Origin: JBKEDF01 sp047975325
Lineage (GTDB): Bacteria > Pseudomonadota > Alphaproteobacteria > Rhodobacterales > Rhodobacteraceae
NCBI GenBank assembly: GCA_047975325.1
Contig: JBKEDF010000030.1
Coordinates: 1 to 64,000 of the forward strand
Direction: 5' to 3'
DNA: 64,000 nt
Positions 1 through 8,958 of this stretch are shown piece by piece. Each line of letters begins with the position of its first letter. Position 1 is the stretch's first letter. Below the pieces are notes generated by a model that was not told the DNA's origin, made no database searches, and saw only the letters and a list, made by a program, of their open reading frames with translations. The position numbers and the translations under genes were made by a program.

Positions 1-161
1 TCGACATAAGCCGGACCGTTGCCGCGACCGCCTGCACAATCGACATCCGACGCAACAGGGACGCAAGCTCCTTCATAATTCGGGTCACAGTCCTGCGCAT
101 TGGATACCTGCGCCAAAGCTATGGCTGCAACGACGGCCAAACACAGGCATAACAGCTTCAT
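1..161 (-). CDS. Secreted small Cys-rich protein, 5' part only (cut by window edge)
   Basis: This gene is cut off at the left edge of the window. The visible 53 codons begin with ATG and encode a signal peptide (MKLLCLCLAVVAAIALAQ..., likely cleaved after SNA). A Cys-rich stretch with motifs CDPNYEGACVP and DVDCAGGRGNGPAYV follows. From family knowledge, this pattern precedes an excalibur-type calcium-binding module in small exported alphaproteobacterial proteins, but the C-terminal part is outside the window. It is divergent from xseA, with about 140 bp between them. The function is unknown. Confidence 0.75.
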   Translation of the reverse strand, partial: MKLLCLCLAVVAAIALAQVSNAQDCDPNYEGACVPVASDVDCAGGRGNGPAYV

Positions 162-303
162 GCAACGACCTAACCAAATAACTAATCATGCGACATAAGC
201 ATTAACCTTTGTAAATCCGTATTCAACCTGCTGCTCCAGCGAACGGGCGCAGGTCCGTCACATGCCGGTGGCGCTGCGCAGCGACGTGATCTAAAACGTT
301 CAC

Positions 304-1857
304 ATGAACCTGTTCGACGACGAGATTCCCGATAGCGGCACCGAAAGCGACTCGGGTGGAAATGCCCCACCGCTTTCGGTTTCCGAGATCTCGGGCGCGG
401 TCAAACGCGTAATCGAAGGTGAATTTGGCCGTGTCCGTGTCCGCGGAGAGGTCGGGCGCGTATCCGTGCCGCGCTCCGGTCATATCTATTTCGACCTCAA
501 GGACGACCGCGCCGTCATCGCGGCCGTCAGCTGGAAGGGACAGGCCGCCCGCCTGACCCAGATGCCGGAAGAAGGGCTGGAGGTCATCGCCACTGGCAAG
601 CTGACCACTTTCCCCGGCCAGTCGAAATACCAGCTGATCGTCGAGGAACTGGAGCCTGCCGGCGCCGGCGCCCTGATGGCAATGCTGGAAAAACGCCGCA
701 AGGCACTGGCGGCAGAGGGGTTATTCGATACGGATCGCAAGAAGCCGCTGCCTTACCTGCCGCGCGTGGTCGGCGTCGTTACCTCGCCCTCGGGTGCGGT
801 GATCCGCGACATTCTGCACCGACTGCGCGACCGCTTCCCGACCCATGTGCTGATCTGGCCGGTCGCGGTCCAGGGTGCCGCCAGCGCGGCCGAAGTCGCC
901 GCCGGCATCCGTGGTTTCAACGCCCTTCCGGAAGAAGGCCCGATTCCGCGCCCGGACCTGATCATCGTCGCGCGGGGTGGCGGGTCATTGGAAGACCTGT
1001 GGGGTTTCAACGAGGAAATCGTCGTCCGCGCCGTCGCCGACAGCACAATCCCGCTGATTTCGGCGGTTGGACACGAGACCGACACCACCCTGATCGATTT
1101 CGCCGCCGACCGCCGCGCACCTACCCCAACCGCCGCCGCCGAGATGGCCGTGCCAGTGCGGCGGGAATTGGGCCTGCAGCGCCAGCAGGCGCGGCTGCGC
1201 ATGGCGCAGGCCATGGCCCAACGGCAGGAGCGGCTGGCGCAGCGACTACTGGATTTGGGCCGCGCGCTTGGCCGCCCGCAGGCGTTGACCGAAGCGGCAC
1301 GTCAACGGCTGGACTTCCGGGGCGGGGCATTGTAACCGGCACTGAAAAACTTCACCCATCGCCGCAGCGATCGGTTGAATGGACTACGCCTGTCCCCAGC
1401 CATGCTCTCGCGTCTGACAGACGGAGCCCAAACCGCGCTCGACAACCTGACCCGACATTAGGGTAACGCCGGCAAGACCTGGAATGATCGCCGTCGCGAC
1501 CTGCTGAACGGCCTGGCACAAAGATTGAAGAACAGCCAGGCCAGGATGCTTATTGACGCCCGCCGCAAGGCAACTGAAGGGCGGGACCGGCTGCGCCCCC
1601 TTGATGAACGGCTGGCGGCAGCGCTCAAACGCAGTATCACCCAACGTGAAAACACGCTGGAGCGGCTGGACCGGATGCGCGTCTCGCTCGGTTATACACA
1701 GACGCTGGCGCGTGGATTTGCCGTAGTGCGTGATAACAATGGCCACATCCTGACATTGGCAGAAACCGCCCGCAAGTCCCAGAAATTGATAATAGAATTT
1801 TCTGACGGCACACTGCCGGCGCAACCCGATCGCGATCTTCAGGGATCCTTGTTCTGA
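304..1857 (+). pseudogene. xseA: Exodeoxyribonuclease VII large subunit with two in-frame stop codons
   Basis: XseA is the large subunit of exonuclease VII, which degrades single-stranded DNA. Read straight through, the frame gives 517 residues, a normal length. It has an N-terminal OB-fold (about 23-120), [10 protein letters not shown] at about residue 224 and [25 protein letters not shown] from about 256, then a basic coiled-coil region. TAA at 1333-1335 (codon 344) and TAG at 1459-1461 (codon 386) interrupt the coiled-coil part. There is no frameshift: the residues before, between and after the stops remain XseA-like up to TGA at 1855-1857. The TAG is one base away from a Leu codon. Either the gene is a young pseudogene, or the stops are suppressed, or they are sequencing errors. 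Its 3' end overlaps ccoS tail to tail by 19 bp. Confidence 0.85.
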
Positions 1858-2021
1858 TCGGGTAATGGCTTCGGGCGATCGTCCCATTCACCAGACAGGA
1901 TACGTTCCGCGTCGCCCTTCGGGTCGTCAAATTGCCTCGTCCTCAGCGACCAAAGAAATGCCGCCAACCCGCCCGCGCCAAGCAGGATCGAAACCGGAAT
2001 CAGGATAATCAGGATTTCCAT
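1839..2021 (-). CDS. ccoS: cbb3 oxidase maturation protein CcoS/FixS
   Basis: This 60-residue membrane protein of cbb3-type cytochrome oxidase assembly opens with one transmembrane helix (MEILIILIPVSILLGAGGLAAFLW). A soluble tail follows with the family's typical FDDPKGDAERIL. Length and sequence fit FixS/CcoS. Its ATG overlaps the ccoI stop codon by four bases (ATGA), so it is translationally coupled to ccoI, and the TAG inside ccoI could therefore have a polar effect on it. It is the last gene of ccoGHIS. Its 3' end overlaps the xseA 3' end on the opposite strand. Confidence 0.92.
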   Translation of the reverse strand: MEILIILIPVSILLGAGGLAAFLWSLRTRQFDDPKGDAERILSGEWDDRPKPLPDQNKDP

Positions 2022-4231
2022 CAGCGCAGCCTCAGGGCATTCAACGTCACGCTGATCGAGCTGAAGGACATCGCCAGCGCTGCCATCAGCGGCGTCGCAA
2101 GCCCAGCCATCGCAAAGGGCACGGCAACGATATTGTAAGCGATGGAAATGGCGAAATTCTGCTTGATCCGCCGCCGCGCCGTCGCTGACAACGTCAGCGC
2201 ATCGGCAACCGGGGCCAGATCCTGCCCCATCAACACGATGTCAGAGGCCACCCTTGCCGCATCCAGCGCCGTGGCGGGCGAGATGGAGACATGGGCGCGT
2301 GCCAGCGCCGCCGTGTCGTTCAGCCCGTCACCAACCATCAAGACCTTCGCGCCTTGTCCGGCCAGACCGGCCACCGTCGCCTCCTTCTCTTGCGGGGTTA
2401 CCCCGGCGCGGTATTCGACAATACCAAGCGCCGCCGCCGCGCGCATCACGGCCCCCTCGGTATCGCCCGAAAGCATCAGCACGCGCCGCCCCTGTCCGCG
2501 CAGCGCCGCCACGCATTCGGCCGCACCGGGGCGCAGTGCATCAACGAAATGCAGAACGACCGGCGCATGCCCCTCGACCGCCAGAACACTGACAGGGCCA
2601 TCGGCATCAGGCACCGTCACGCCAGTCCAATCAGCACGGCCCAAGCGGACACGGCGGCCTTGCCAAACGGCTTCGACGCCATAGCCGGGCATTTCACGCG
2701 GTCCTTCGGCAAAAGCAGCAGGCATGATGCCTTCGCCCTGCAATGCACCTGCAAGCGCGCGCGACAACGGATGGCCGGATCCATTGGCTGCTGCCAGAGC
2801 AACCGGGCGCAACATCTCGGGCAGATAGGTTGCGCTGACCAGTGCGGGCTTGCCCATGGTCAAGGTGCCGGTCTTGTCGAAAACGACCGTCTCGACCTCG
2901 GCCAGACGCTCCCGCGCGGTGCCCTCCTTGATCAGAAGACCCCGTTTGAACAGCTTGCCAGAGGCCGCCGTCACCACTGCCGGCACCGCCAGCCCAAGTG
3001 CGCAAGGACAGGTGATGATCAGGACCGCCGCAGCGACATTCAGCGCCAGCCGCCAGTCGCCGGTCGCATACAGCCAGCCAAGCAGACTACACAGCGCCAA
3101 CAGATGCACCGAAGGTGAATAAGCCCGTGCAGCGCGTTCGGCCAATGAGGCGTAGCGCCCGCGCGACGCCTCGGCATTCGCAACCAGATCGGCAAGCCGC
3201 GAAAGCGAACTGTTCCTTCCCGCCGCCGTGACGCGCAAATCCAGCGGCCCGGTCAGGTTCACCTCGCCCGCCGACAGCACCGAACCCGGACCGGCCTGCA
3301 GAGGCAGGCTTTCCCCGGTCAGAAGCGAGCGGTCGGTGTCCGACATGCCGGCAATCACCTCGCCATCGGCGTCAACACGGGCACCGGGGCGGATGCGGAT
3401 GTCGTCCCCCGGTGACAGATCGGCCACGTTCACCACGGTTTCGGCCCCGTCCGTCAGAAGAACCGTGCGCGGCACTTCCAAGGCCGTCAGCTCCTCGGCG
3501 GCGGAGCGTGCAACCGCGCGGCTTCGATAGTCGAGATAGCGCCCAACCAGCAGGAAGAAACACAGCATGACCGCAGCATCGAACTAGGCGTGATGGCCGG
3601 ACTTAAGCGTCTCGAACAACGAGATCGCCGTAGCCAGAATCAGCGCGAGCGAGATCGGGACATCCATCCCCAGCCGCCCGGCCCGAAGGCTGGCCCATGC
3701 AGAACGGAAAAAGGGCTGGCCTGCAAAAATAACCGTGGGCAGGGCAATTGCCGCCGAAAGCCAATGGAAAAGATCCCGTGTCGCGGCTTCCGCACCGGAC
3801 CAGACGGCAACCGAAAGCAGCATGACATTCATCATTGAAAATCCGGCCACACCAAGCCGCATCAAGAGATCACGCCCCTGCCGGTCGGTTTCGGTCACCG
3901 ACAGAAGGCCGGGATCAAGTTCATGCGCCTCATAGCCGACTGCCGCCAGAACCGGGATCAGATCGGCGGCCTCCACCCCCGGTGCAGCCTCCACCGACAC
4001 GCGCCTCTGGGTCAGGTTCACACGGGCCGAACGCACATCCGGCAGGGCCCCAAGTGCATTTTCAACGGCGGACATGCAGGCTGCGCAATGTATCCCGGGC
4101 AGGGAAAGGACCAGCCGCGCATCCCTGCCTGCCGCCACCTCCTGCACCAGTCGTTCCGCCTCGGGTGCTACCGCACAGGCCGGGCAGGCTGCGGGGCGTA
4201 CCGTTTGGGGGAAAGCATCTGTCAGGGCCAA
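2021..4231 (-). pseudogene. ccoI: Copper P-type ATPase CcoI/FixI interrupted by an in-frame TAG
   Basis: CcoI is the P1B copper ATPase needed to assemble cbb3 oxidase. The full frame has 736 codons, normal for the family, from a TTG start just after the ccoH stop. Seen in order: an HMA-type metal site GIHCAACMSAVENAL, transmembrane helices, the CPC motif (ITCPCALGLAVP), phosphorylation site DKTGTLT, SGHPLSRAL and GDGLNDTAAL. A TAG at 3584-3586 (codon 216) lies where relatives read HHA-Tyr-FDAA, so a Tyr codon has probably become amber by one change. The frame is otherwise intact. The upstream piece (3584-4231) has the HMA domain and first helices. The downstream piece could restart at ATG 3568 and would hold the catalytic core. 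Confidence 0.88.
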
Positions 4232-4235
4232 GGCC

Positions 4236-4694
4236 TCAGCCTTTCACGTAAAGATCAATCCGTTGCCGGAACAGCGTGCCATCGGGGGCTTCGGCCTCAA
4301 CATGCAGCATCCACTTGCCCGATGGCAAATCCAATGGTGCCACAAAGGCCGAACCATAGCGCGTAAATTCAGGATAGAGATCCTCTTTTGCTGCGGTTGG
4401 GCGGCCGACCAGAACCTTCAGCCCCAGAATTTGGGCCGGATCGCCTTCGGCATCGGCAAAGGATAACCGCAATACGGCCTCCGCCGGATCATATTCGGAC
4501 GCCAGCGACCAGCCAAGCGCCCGCTGCGCGGCCTGATCCGCATCGAATCTCTGCGAGGCAACATAGGAATTCTGCACTTCCAGACCGGGAAAGGTGGAAA
4601 TGGCCTTCCAGGCCATCACCAGGTTCACCGCAATAATCAGACCAAAGGCCGCAGCGGTAATGGCAAAGACCTTGCGTCCCGTTATCTCCCCCAT
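4236..4694 (-). CDS. ccoH: cbb3 oxidase assembly protein CcoH/FixH
   Basis: FixH family protein of 152 residues. An N-terminal transmembrane anchor (KVFAITAAAFGLIIAVNLVM) precedes a periplasmic domain containing NSYVASQRFDADQAAQRALGW, a hallmark of FixH. It ends in VEAEAPDGTLFRQRIDLYVKG. The ATG at 4694 lies one base beyond the ccoG stop, so the two are coupled. A longer frame exists upstream, but the family N-terminus begins at MGEITGRKVF. It works with CcoG and CcoI in maturing the cbb3 oxidase. Confidence 0.93.
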   Translation of the reverse strand: MGEITGRKVFAITAAAFGLIIAVNLVMAWKAISTFPGLEVQNSYVASQRFDADQAAQRALGWSLASEYDPAEAVLRLSFADAEGDPAQILGLKVLVGRPTAAKEDLYPEFTRYGSAFVAPLDLPSGKWMLHVEAEAPDGTLFRQRIDLYVKG

Positions 4695-4695
4695 C

Positions 4696-6126
4696 TCAAT
4701 CGTCCTTGCCGTTGAATACCGTATCATGACCGACGCGATTGCTTGTGCCAACCTCTTCGATCCAAAGCCGCAGATCTGTACGATCGGCCACCGCCGCCGC
4801 CGATCCCGGGGCAGCAGTAACATAGACGCGCTGCATCTTCTGTTCATTGGCAGGGACAGTCACGGTCAGACCCCCCGTTCCTTCAAGCGAGATCTGCAAG
4901 GGCGCCTCCGAGATCAGGGAGATCTGGAAATCGGCATCCTGACCACCCTTGTTCAGCAGGCGCATATCATAGGTGTTCCGAATCGACCCATCCGACAGGG
5001 TCACGAATATCGGATTACGCACCGGGGTGATATTGACATCGATGGGTGAACGCAAAAACAGCGCCACGACCAGCCCGACCCCGACAGCCGACCATAGCGC
5101 CGTATAGAGGATCGTGCGGGGCCGGAAGATATGTTTCCAGGCCGATTTCGGGGCAGCCCCTTCGCGTTCGGCATTTTCATCAGTCAGCGCCATATAGCCG
5201 ATCAATCCGCGCGGCCGGTCGATCTTGTCCATGACATCATTGCAGGCATCGATGCAGAGCGCACAGGTGATACAGGCCATCTGCTGGCCCTCGCGAATAT
5301 CGATCCCCATTGGGCAGACATTGACGCAGGCCATGCAATCTATGCAGTCGCCCTGCCCCTCATCGATCTTGCCCTTCTTCAGCTTGCCACGCGGTTCCCC
5401 CCGCCATTCGCGATAGCCGACTGTCAGAGTTTCCTCATCCATCATCGCCGCCTGGATCCGTGGCCAGGGACAGGCATAGATACAGATCTGTTCGCGAAAG
5501 AAACCACCAAACAGGAAGGTTGTCGCCGTCAGGATTGCCATGGTCGTATAGGCAATGGGATGCGCCTGCCCAAGGACAAGATCCCGCGCCAGTGTCGGGG
5601 CATCGGTGAAATAGAAAATCCAGGCCCCGCCCGTCATCAGCCCGATCAAAAGCCATGCCGTCCATTTCAGCGCGGTCTTGCGGATCTTTTCCACCGTCCA
5701 TTTCGACCTGTGCAACCGCAGCCGCGCATTTCGATCCCCTTCAATCCAGCGTTCCACAAGGATGAAAAGATCGGTCCAGACGGTCTGCGGGCAGGCATAG
5801 CCACACCAGACCCGCCCGGCAGCAGAGGTGAAAAGGAAAAGCCCCAGCCCTGCCATGATGAGCAGGCCAGCCACGAAATAGAATTCATGGGGCCATATTT
5901 CGATCATGAAGAAAAAGAACCGCCGATTCGCCATATCGATCAGGACGGCCTGATCCGGCAGGCTGGGCCCACGATCCCAGCGAATCCACGGGGTGATGTA
6001 GTAGATCCCCAGCGTTACCGCCATGATCCACCATTTCAGGGTTCTGAAGCGTCCTGTTACCCGACGCGGAAAAACCGGTTCCCGCTTGGCATAAAGCGAC
6101 TCCGGCTGGCTATCCTGGCTGGTCAA
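4696..6126 (-). CDS. ccoG: cbb3 oxidase accessory protein CcoG/FixG (polyferredoxin)
   Basis: This 476-residue membrane iron-sulfur protein is implicated in copper reduction for cbb3 oxidase assembly. It has several transmembrane helices (around 35-50, 80-100, 155-175, 190-210, 335-355), the WCGYACPQTVWTD motif near 108, and a dicluster ferredoxin at about 261-295 (CIDCMACVNVCP, then CITCALCIDAC). The C-terminal periplasmic domain is the FixG Ig-like type. The start is read as TTG at 6126, preceded by GGAG, because no ATG sits near the conserved LYAKREPVFPRRV. It is the first gene of ccoGHIS, with an FNR box about 60 bp upstream. Confidence 0.93.
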   Translation of the reverse strand: MTSQDSQPESLYAKREPVFPRRVTGRFRTLKWWIMAVTLGIYYITPWIRWDRGPSLPDQAVLIDMANRRFFFFMIEIWPHEFYFVAGLLIMAGLGLFLFTSAAGRVWCGYACPQTVWTDLFILVERWIEGDRNARLRLHRSKWTVEKIRKTALKWTAWLLIGLMTGGAWIFYFTDAPTLARDLVLGQAHPIAYTTMAILTATTFLFGGFFREQICIYACPWPRIQAAMMDEETLTVGYREWRGEPRGKLKKGKIDEGQGDCIDCMACVNVCPMGIDIREGQQMACITCALCIDACNDVMDKIDRPRGLIGYMALTDENAEREGAAPKSAWKHIFRPRTILYTALWSAVGVGLVVALFLRSPIDVNITPVRNPIFVTLSDGSIRNTYDMRLLNKGGQDADFQISLISEAPLQISLEGTGGLTVTVPANEQKMQRVYVTAAPGSAAAVADRTDLRLWIEEVGTSNRVGHDTVFNGKDD

Positions 6127-6156
6127 TGCGCGTTTCTCCGACAGGCCTCTGCGGCC

Positions 6157-6200
6157 AAGATATCTGCCGAGTCTTAAAGACCCACCTTGACCTGCATCAA
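6157..6200 (-). promoter_or_regulatory. FNR box and -10 of the ccoGHIS promoter
   Basis: On the minus strand TTGAT-GCAG-GTCAA (6187-6200) matches the FNR/FnrP consensus TTGAT-N4-ATCAA at nine of ten positions. A -10-like TATCTT lies at 6157-6162. The centre of the box is about 42 bp upstream of a start near 6151, which is the class II activator spacing. The ccoG start codon is about 25 bp further on. Anaerobic activation of ccoGHIS is inferred. Confidence 0.75.
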
Positions 6201-6310
6201 TTCAAGCGTAATGATACCAGAAATGCCCTGCGGCATTTTGCCTGCGGCAACAAAACCGCGAATAGGCACCGGCTCCCCCTCAGGAAACGCGCGAACAGGA
6301 AAGGGGCCGG

Positions 6311-6335
6311 TGCCATGCCCCGATGGGACATGGCA
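6311..6335. repeat. Inverted repeat between two FNR boxes
   Basis: Arms TGCCATGCCCC and GGGACATGGCA pair across a 3-base loop with one mismatch. No T-tract follows on either strand, so it is not an obvious intrinsic terminator. On the minus strand it begins right at the transcription start predicted from the upstream FNR box, so it could be an operator or a 5' RNA hairpin. The rest of 6127-6490 holds only the FNR boxes and no convincing gene. Confidence 0.5.
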
Positions 6336-6379
6336 ATCTTATCGGCCAAAAACAGCACAAAAACTTTGATCTTGATCAA
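6336..6379 (-). promoter_or_regulatory. Second, perfect FNR box with -10 upstream of ccoG
   Basis: TTGAT-CTTG-ATCAA at 6366-6379 is a perfect FNR consensus. On the minus strand TAAGAT at 6336-6341 is a good -10, placing a start near 6330 with the box centred at about -42. The promoter is about 200 bp upstream of ccoG, behind the first FNR box. It could give a long ccoG leader or a separate short transcript. No open frame with a ribosome site follows it. Confidence 0.65.
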
Positions 6380-6490
6380 TCCGGTGCATTTTACCTTTGC
6401 ACCAAAGCAATTTTTACCATCCGTGGAAAAATATAAAATATCGTTTATTTCCATGTATTGGAGGAAAATAGCCCATCCACCCCGACGGAA

Positions 6491-7093
6491 CTAGGCCAGA
6501 ATATTCGCAACCCTGTTACGCAGGGCGGGAATCGTTTCCGCCTCGAACCAGGGATTGCGACGCAGCCAAAGGTTGTTGCGCGGGCTTGGATGCGGCAGGA
6601 GAATCGCCGGAGAATCCATCGACTGTGCCTGCGCGCGTTCGGCCAATGTCCGGCCTTCGCGCGGCGGCAGATGCCAGTCCTCGGCATAGCGGCCAATCAC
6701 CAGCGTCAGGCGAATCGCGGACATTTCCGCCATGAGATCGGCACGCCAGGCTTCCGCGCATTCGCGCCGGGGCGGAAGGTCACCCCCCTTGCCCCTGCCG
6801 GGATAACAAAACCCCATTGGCACAAGCGCGATACGACCGGCATCGTAAAAGACATCCCGCCCGACCCCCAGCCAATTCCGCAGCCTGTCGCCCGAGGGAT
6901 CATCGAAAGGACGCCCCTTTGCATGGGTGATACGCCCCGGCGCCTGGCCAACGACCAGAAGCCGGGCAGAGGAGGAAGCCTGCAAAATCGGGCGCGGACC
7001 CAGGGGCAGGTCCTTGCATATGTGGCAGGCACGAATACGGGCCAGCAATTCTTCCATCCCCGAAGGATAGTACATTTCGCACCCGTATCGCAT
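6491..7093 (-). CDS. Uracil-DNA glycosylase family protein
   Basis: Protein of about 200 residues of the uracil-DNA glycosylase superfamily (COG1573-like). It has CHICKDLPLGPRP near the N-terminus, the active-site-like VVGQAPGRITHAKGRPFDDPSGDRLRNWLG, VPMGFCYPG, and C-terminal LLPHPSPRNNLW, matching the HPS motif. It may excise uracil from DNA. The start is uncertain: ATG at 7093 is used here, and ATG 7057 (MEELLARIRACHIC) would also fit. It lies on the same strand 46 bp after ccoP, so it may be co-transcribed with the oxidase genes. It ends in TAG at its natural C-terminus. Confidence 0.82.
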   Translation of the reverse strand: MRYGCEMYYPSGMEELLARIRACHICKDLPLGPRPILQASSSARLLVVGQAPGRITHAKGRPFDDPSGDRLRNWLGVGRDVFYDAGRIALVPMGFCYPGRGKGGDLPPRRECAEAWRADLMAEMSAIRLTLVIGRYAEDWHLPPREGRTLAERAQAQSMDSPAILLPHPSPRNNLWLRRNPWFEAETIPALRNRVANILA

Positions 7094-7138
7094 CAGAATT
7101 TACGCCCCCGCCCGGCCAATCACCAAGGGAGGGTCCAA

Positions 7139-8014
7139 CTATTCGCCTCCGCCCAATCCGTGGACATAAACCGCCACCGCGCGAATATCGGCCTCCGACA
7201 GGCGGGAATTCCAGTTGGGCATCATGCCCGCGCGGGCATTTTCCACCGTATAGGTGATATCTTCCACCGAACCGCCAAAGAGCCAGATCGCATCATTCAA
7301 TCGCGGGCCACCCAAGTCACGTATCCCTTCGCCCTCATCCCCATGACAGGAAGCGCAATTATCGGCAAAGACTGCAGCCCCCGCTTCGGCCAGGGCCGGA
7401 TCATGGTCCTGACCCGAAATTGCCCGAACATGCTGCACGACCTCCGTGATCTGCTGCTTGTCCAGAAGTTCATCCACCCCGAAACGCGGCATTTCGGCAT
7501 AGCGGGTCTCATCATCAAGATCGGACCGGACCCCGTGGGTCACAGTATAATAGATGTTTTCGATATCGCCGCCCCAGATCCAGTCATCATCCAGAAGATT
7601 CGGATAGCCCGAGGCCTGAACCCCCGCCGCCCCCGACCCGTGGCATTGCGCACACCAGGTCCGGAAAACCGCCGCGCCTGCATTGCGGGAAAAATCGGCA
7701 AGTTCCGGATCATTGGCAATCCCGGTCAGTTCCGCCTCCTCAAGCCGCACGCGCATCGGCGCATTGGCCTCATTGAAACGCTGGATTTCCGCCGCCACAT
7801 CAGCCCGCGTCGAATGACTCAGAAGGCCGGGTGTGGCCGCAGAGATCAGCGGCCAGGCCGGATAGGCGATCGTATAGCCAATGGCCCAGATAATGGTGAG
7901 ATAAAAACTCCAGAGCCACCAGCGCGGCATGGGATTGTCAAATTCCTCAATCCCGTCCCAACTATGGCCGGTGGTGTTGACGTCCCTGGGTTTCGTGGTT
8001 GGTTTCCTGCTCAT
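7139..8014 (-). CDS. ccoP: cbb3-type cytochrome c oxidase subunit III (dihaem cytochrome c)
   Basis: This 291-residue electron-entry subunit of cbb3 oxidase has an N-terminal motif [17 protein letters not shown] and one transmembrane helix (about 32-52). Two class I cytochrome c domains follow, with haem sites CAQCH (121-125) and CASCH (220-224). Axial Met candidates are in YAEMPRFG and AGMMPNWN. It takes electrons from the bc1 complex or soluble cytochromes and passes them to CcoO. Its ATG overlaps the ccoQ stop (ATGA). It ends with TAG. Confidence 0.96.
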   Translation of the reverse strand: MSRKPTTKPRDVNTTGHSWDGIEEFDNPMPRWWLWSFYLTIIWAIGYTIAYPAWPLISAATPGLLSHSTRADVAAEIQRFNEANAPMRVRLEEAELTGIANDPELADFSRNAGAAVFRTWCAQCHGSGAAGVQASGYPNLLDDDWIWGGDIENIYYTVTHGVRSDLDDETRYAEMPRFGVDELLDKQQITEVVQHVRAISGQDHDPALAEAGAAVFADNCASCHGDEGEGIRDLGGPRLNDAIWLFGGSVEDITYTVENARAGMMPNWNSRLSEADIRAVAVYVHGLGGGE

Positions 8015-8211
8015 TTCCGCGCTTCCTTCGCCATGGTGGCCGCGGTTTGGGCCGGTTTTTCCTCATTGCGAAAGATGGATGAAGCCGCATCCTCATGTAT
8101 CGGTCGGCTACCCGGGCGGAAAACCCAGAAAACCACCCCCAGAAAGACAAGGGTCAGGGCCAGAAGCATCCAGCTATCGGCAAAGGCCCGCAAAAGACTG
8201 TAGGTTTCCAT
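8011..8211 (-). CDS. ccoQ: cbb3 oxidase subunit IV CcoQ/FixQ
   Basis: This 66-residue subunit stabilises the cbb3 oxidase complex. It has one transmembrane helix (about 12-30, [19 protein letters not shown]) followed by [17 protein letters not shown], typical of CcoQ. The ATG at 8211 is chosen because AAGGAGGG lies just upstream. Codons further upstream do not fit the family. It is coupled to ccoP by a 4-base overlap. Confidence 0.93.
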   Translation of the reverse strand: METYSLLRAFADSWMLLALTLVFLGVVFWVFRPGSRPIHEDAASSIFRNEEKPAQTAATMAKEARK

Positions 8212-8221
8212 TACGCCCTCC

Positions 8222-8947
8222 TTACCGGCTGGCATCAGGCTGGAAGGTCGAAAAATCGACCATCGTACCCAGAACCTGAAGATAAGCCACCAGCGCATCC
8301 ATCTCGGTCAGATCGCGCTGGCCGTCGAAATTGCGTACATTGGCCGCAGCATAGCGTTCCTGAAGCCCGTCATAATCACTGTCGGGATCCGCCTGCGCCC
8401 GGAAATCGGCCATCGCATTTTCAATCATCTCATCCGAATAAGGGACACCAACCATCCTGTTGGCCTTCATCGCATCACCAACATAACGCCCGTCGATTCG
8501 CGTGTTCATAAGAAAGGCATAGGGTGGCATGATCGATTCCCGCACCACGGATTGCGGATTGATCAGGTGATCGACATGCCATTCATCCGAATAGCGCCCG
8601 CCAACCCTTGCCAGATCCGGACCGGTCCGCTTGGACCCCCATTGGAACGGATGATCATACATTGATTCCGCCGCCAGCGAATAATGGCCATAGCGTTCGA
8701 CCTCATCACGCATCGGGCGGATCATCTGGCTGTGGCAGGTGTAACAGCCTTCACGGATATAGATATGCCGTCCCGTCAGTTCCAGCGGCGTATAGGGCCG
8801 CATGCCTTCAACCTTCTCAATGGTGTTTTCGAGATAGAAAAGCGGCACGATCTGCACCAGTCCGCCAATGGACACCACCAGAAAGCTGAGGACCAGAAGC
8901 AGCGTGGCATTGGTTTCGATGATCTTGTGTTTATCGAGAATGGACAT
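8222..8947 (-). CDS. ccoO: cbb3-type cytochrome c oxidase subunit II (mono-haem cytochrome c)
   Basis: This 241-residue membrane-anchored c-type cytochrome of cbb3 oxidase has an N-terminal helix (about 14-38). The family motif [21 protein letters not shown] includes the haem site CYTCH (68-72). It also has [23 protein letters not shown] and the C-terminal [15 protein letters not shown]. The ATG at 8947 has GGGGGGAA about four bases upstream. It ends in TAA. It sits between ccoN (11-bp gap) and ccoQ in the ccoNOQP operon. Confidence 0.96.
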   Translation of the reverse strand: MSILDKHKIIETNATLLLVLSFLVVSIGGLVQIVPLFYLENTIEKVEGMRPYTPLELTGRHIYIREGCYTCHSQMIRPMRDEVERYGHYSLAAESMYDHPFQWGSKRTGPDLARVGGRYSDEWHVDHLINPQSVVRESIMPPYAFLMNTRIDGRYVGDAMKANRMVGVPYSDEMIENAMADFRAQADPDSDYDGLQERYAAANVRNFDGQRDLTEMDALVAYLQVLGTMVDFSTFQPDASR

Positions 8948-8958
8948 TCGTTCCCCCC

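Noticed and set aside
304..4231. Idea that UAG/UAA are reassigned or routinely read as amino acids
   Set aside because: TAG ends the UDG-like gene (6491), ccoP (7139), marR (44405) and tctA (49706), and TAA ends ccoO and comF, at natural C-termini. Genome-wide reassignment is therefore unlikely; the xseA and ccoI stops are local.
5131..6177. Open frame of 348 codons on the plus strand opposite ccoG
   Set aside because: It is antisense to ccoG's transmembrane and ferredoxin coding sequence and is not family-like.
6197..6454. 85-codon frame on the minus strand between the two FNR boxes as a possible gene
   Set aside because: It has no ribosome site near any start, no family resemblance, and includes the FNR boxes and inverted repeat within it.
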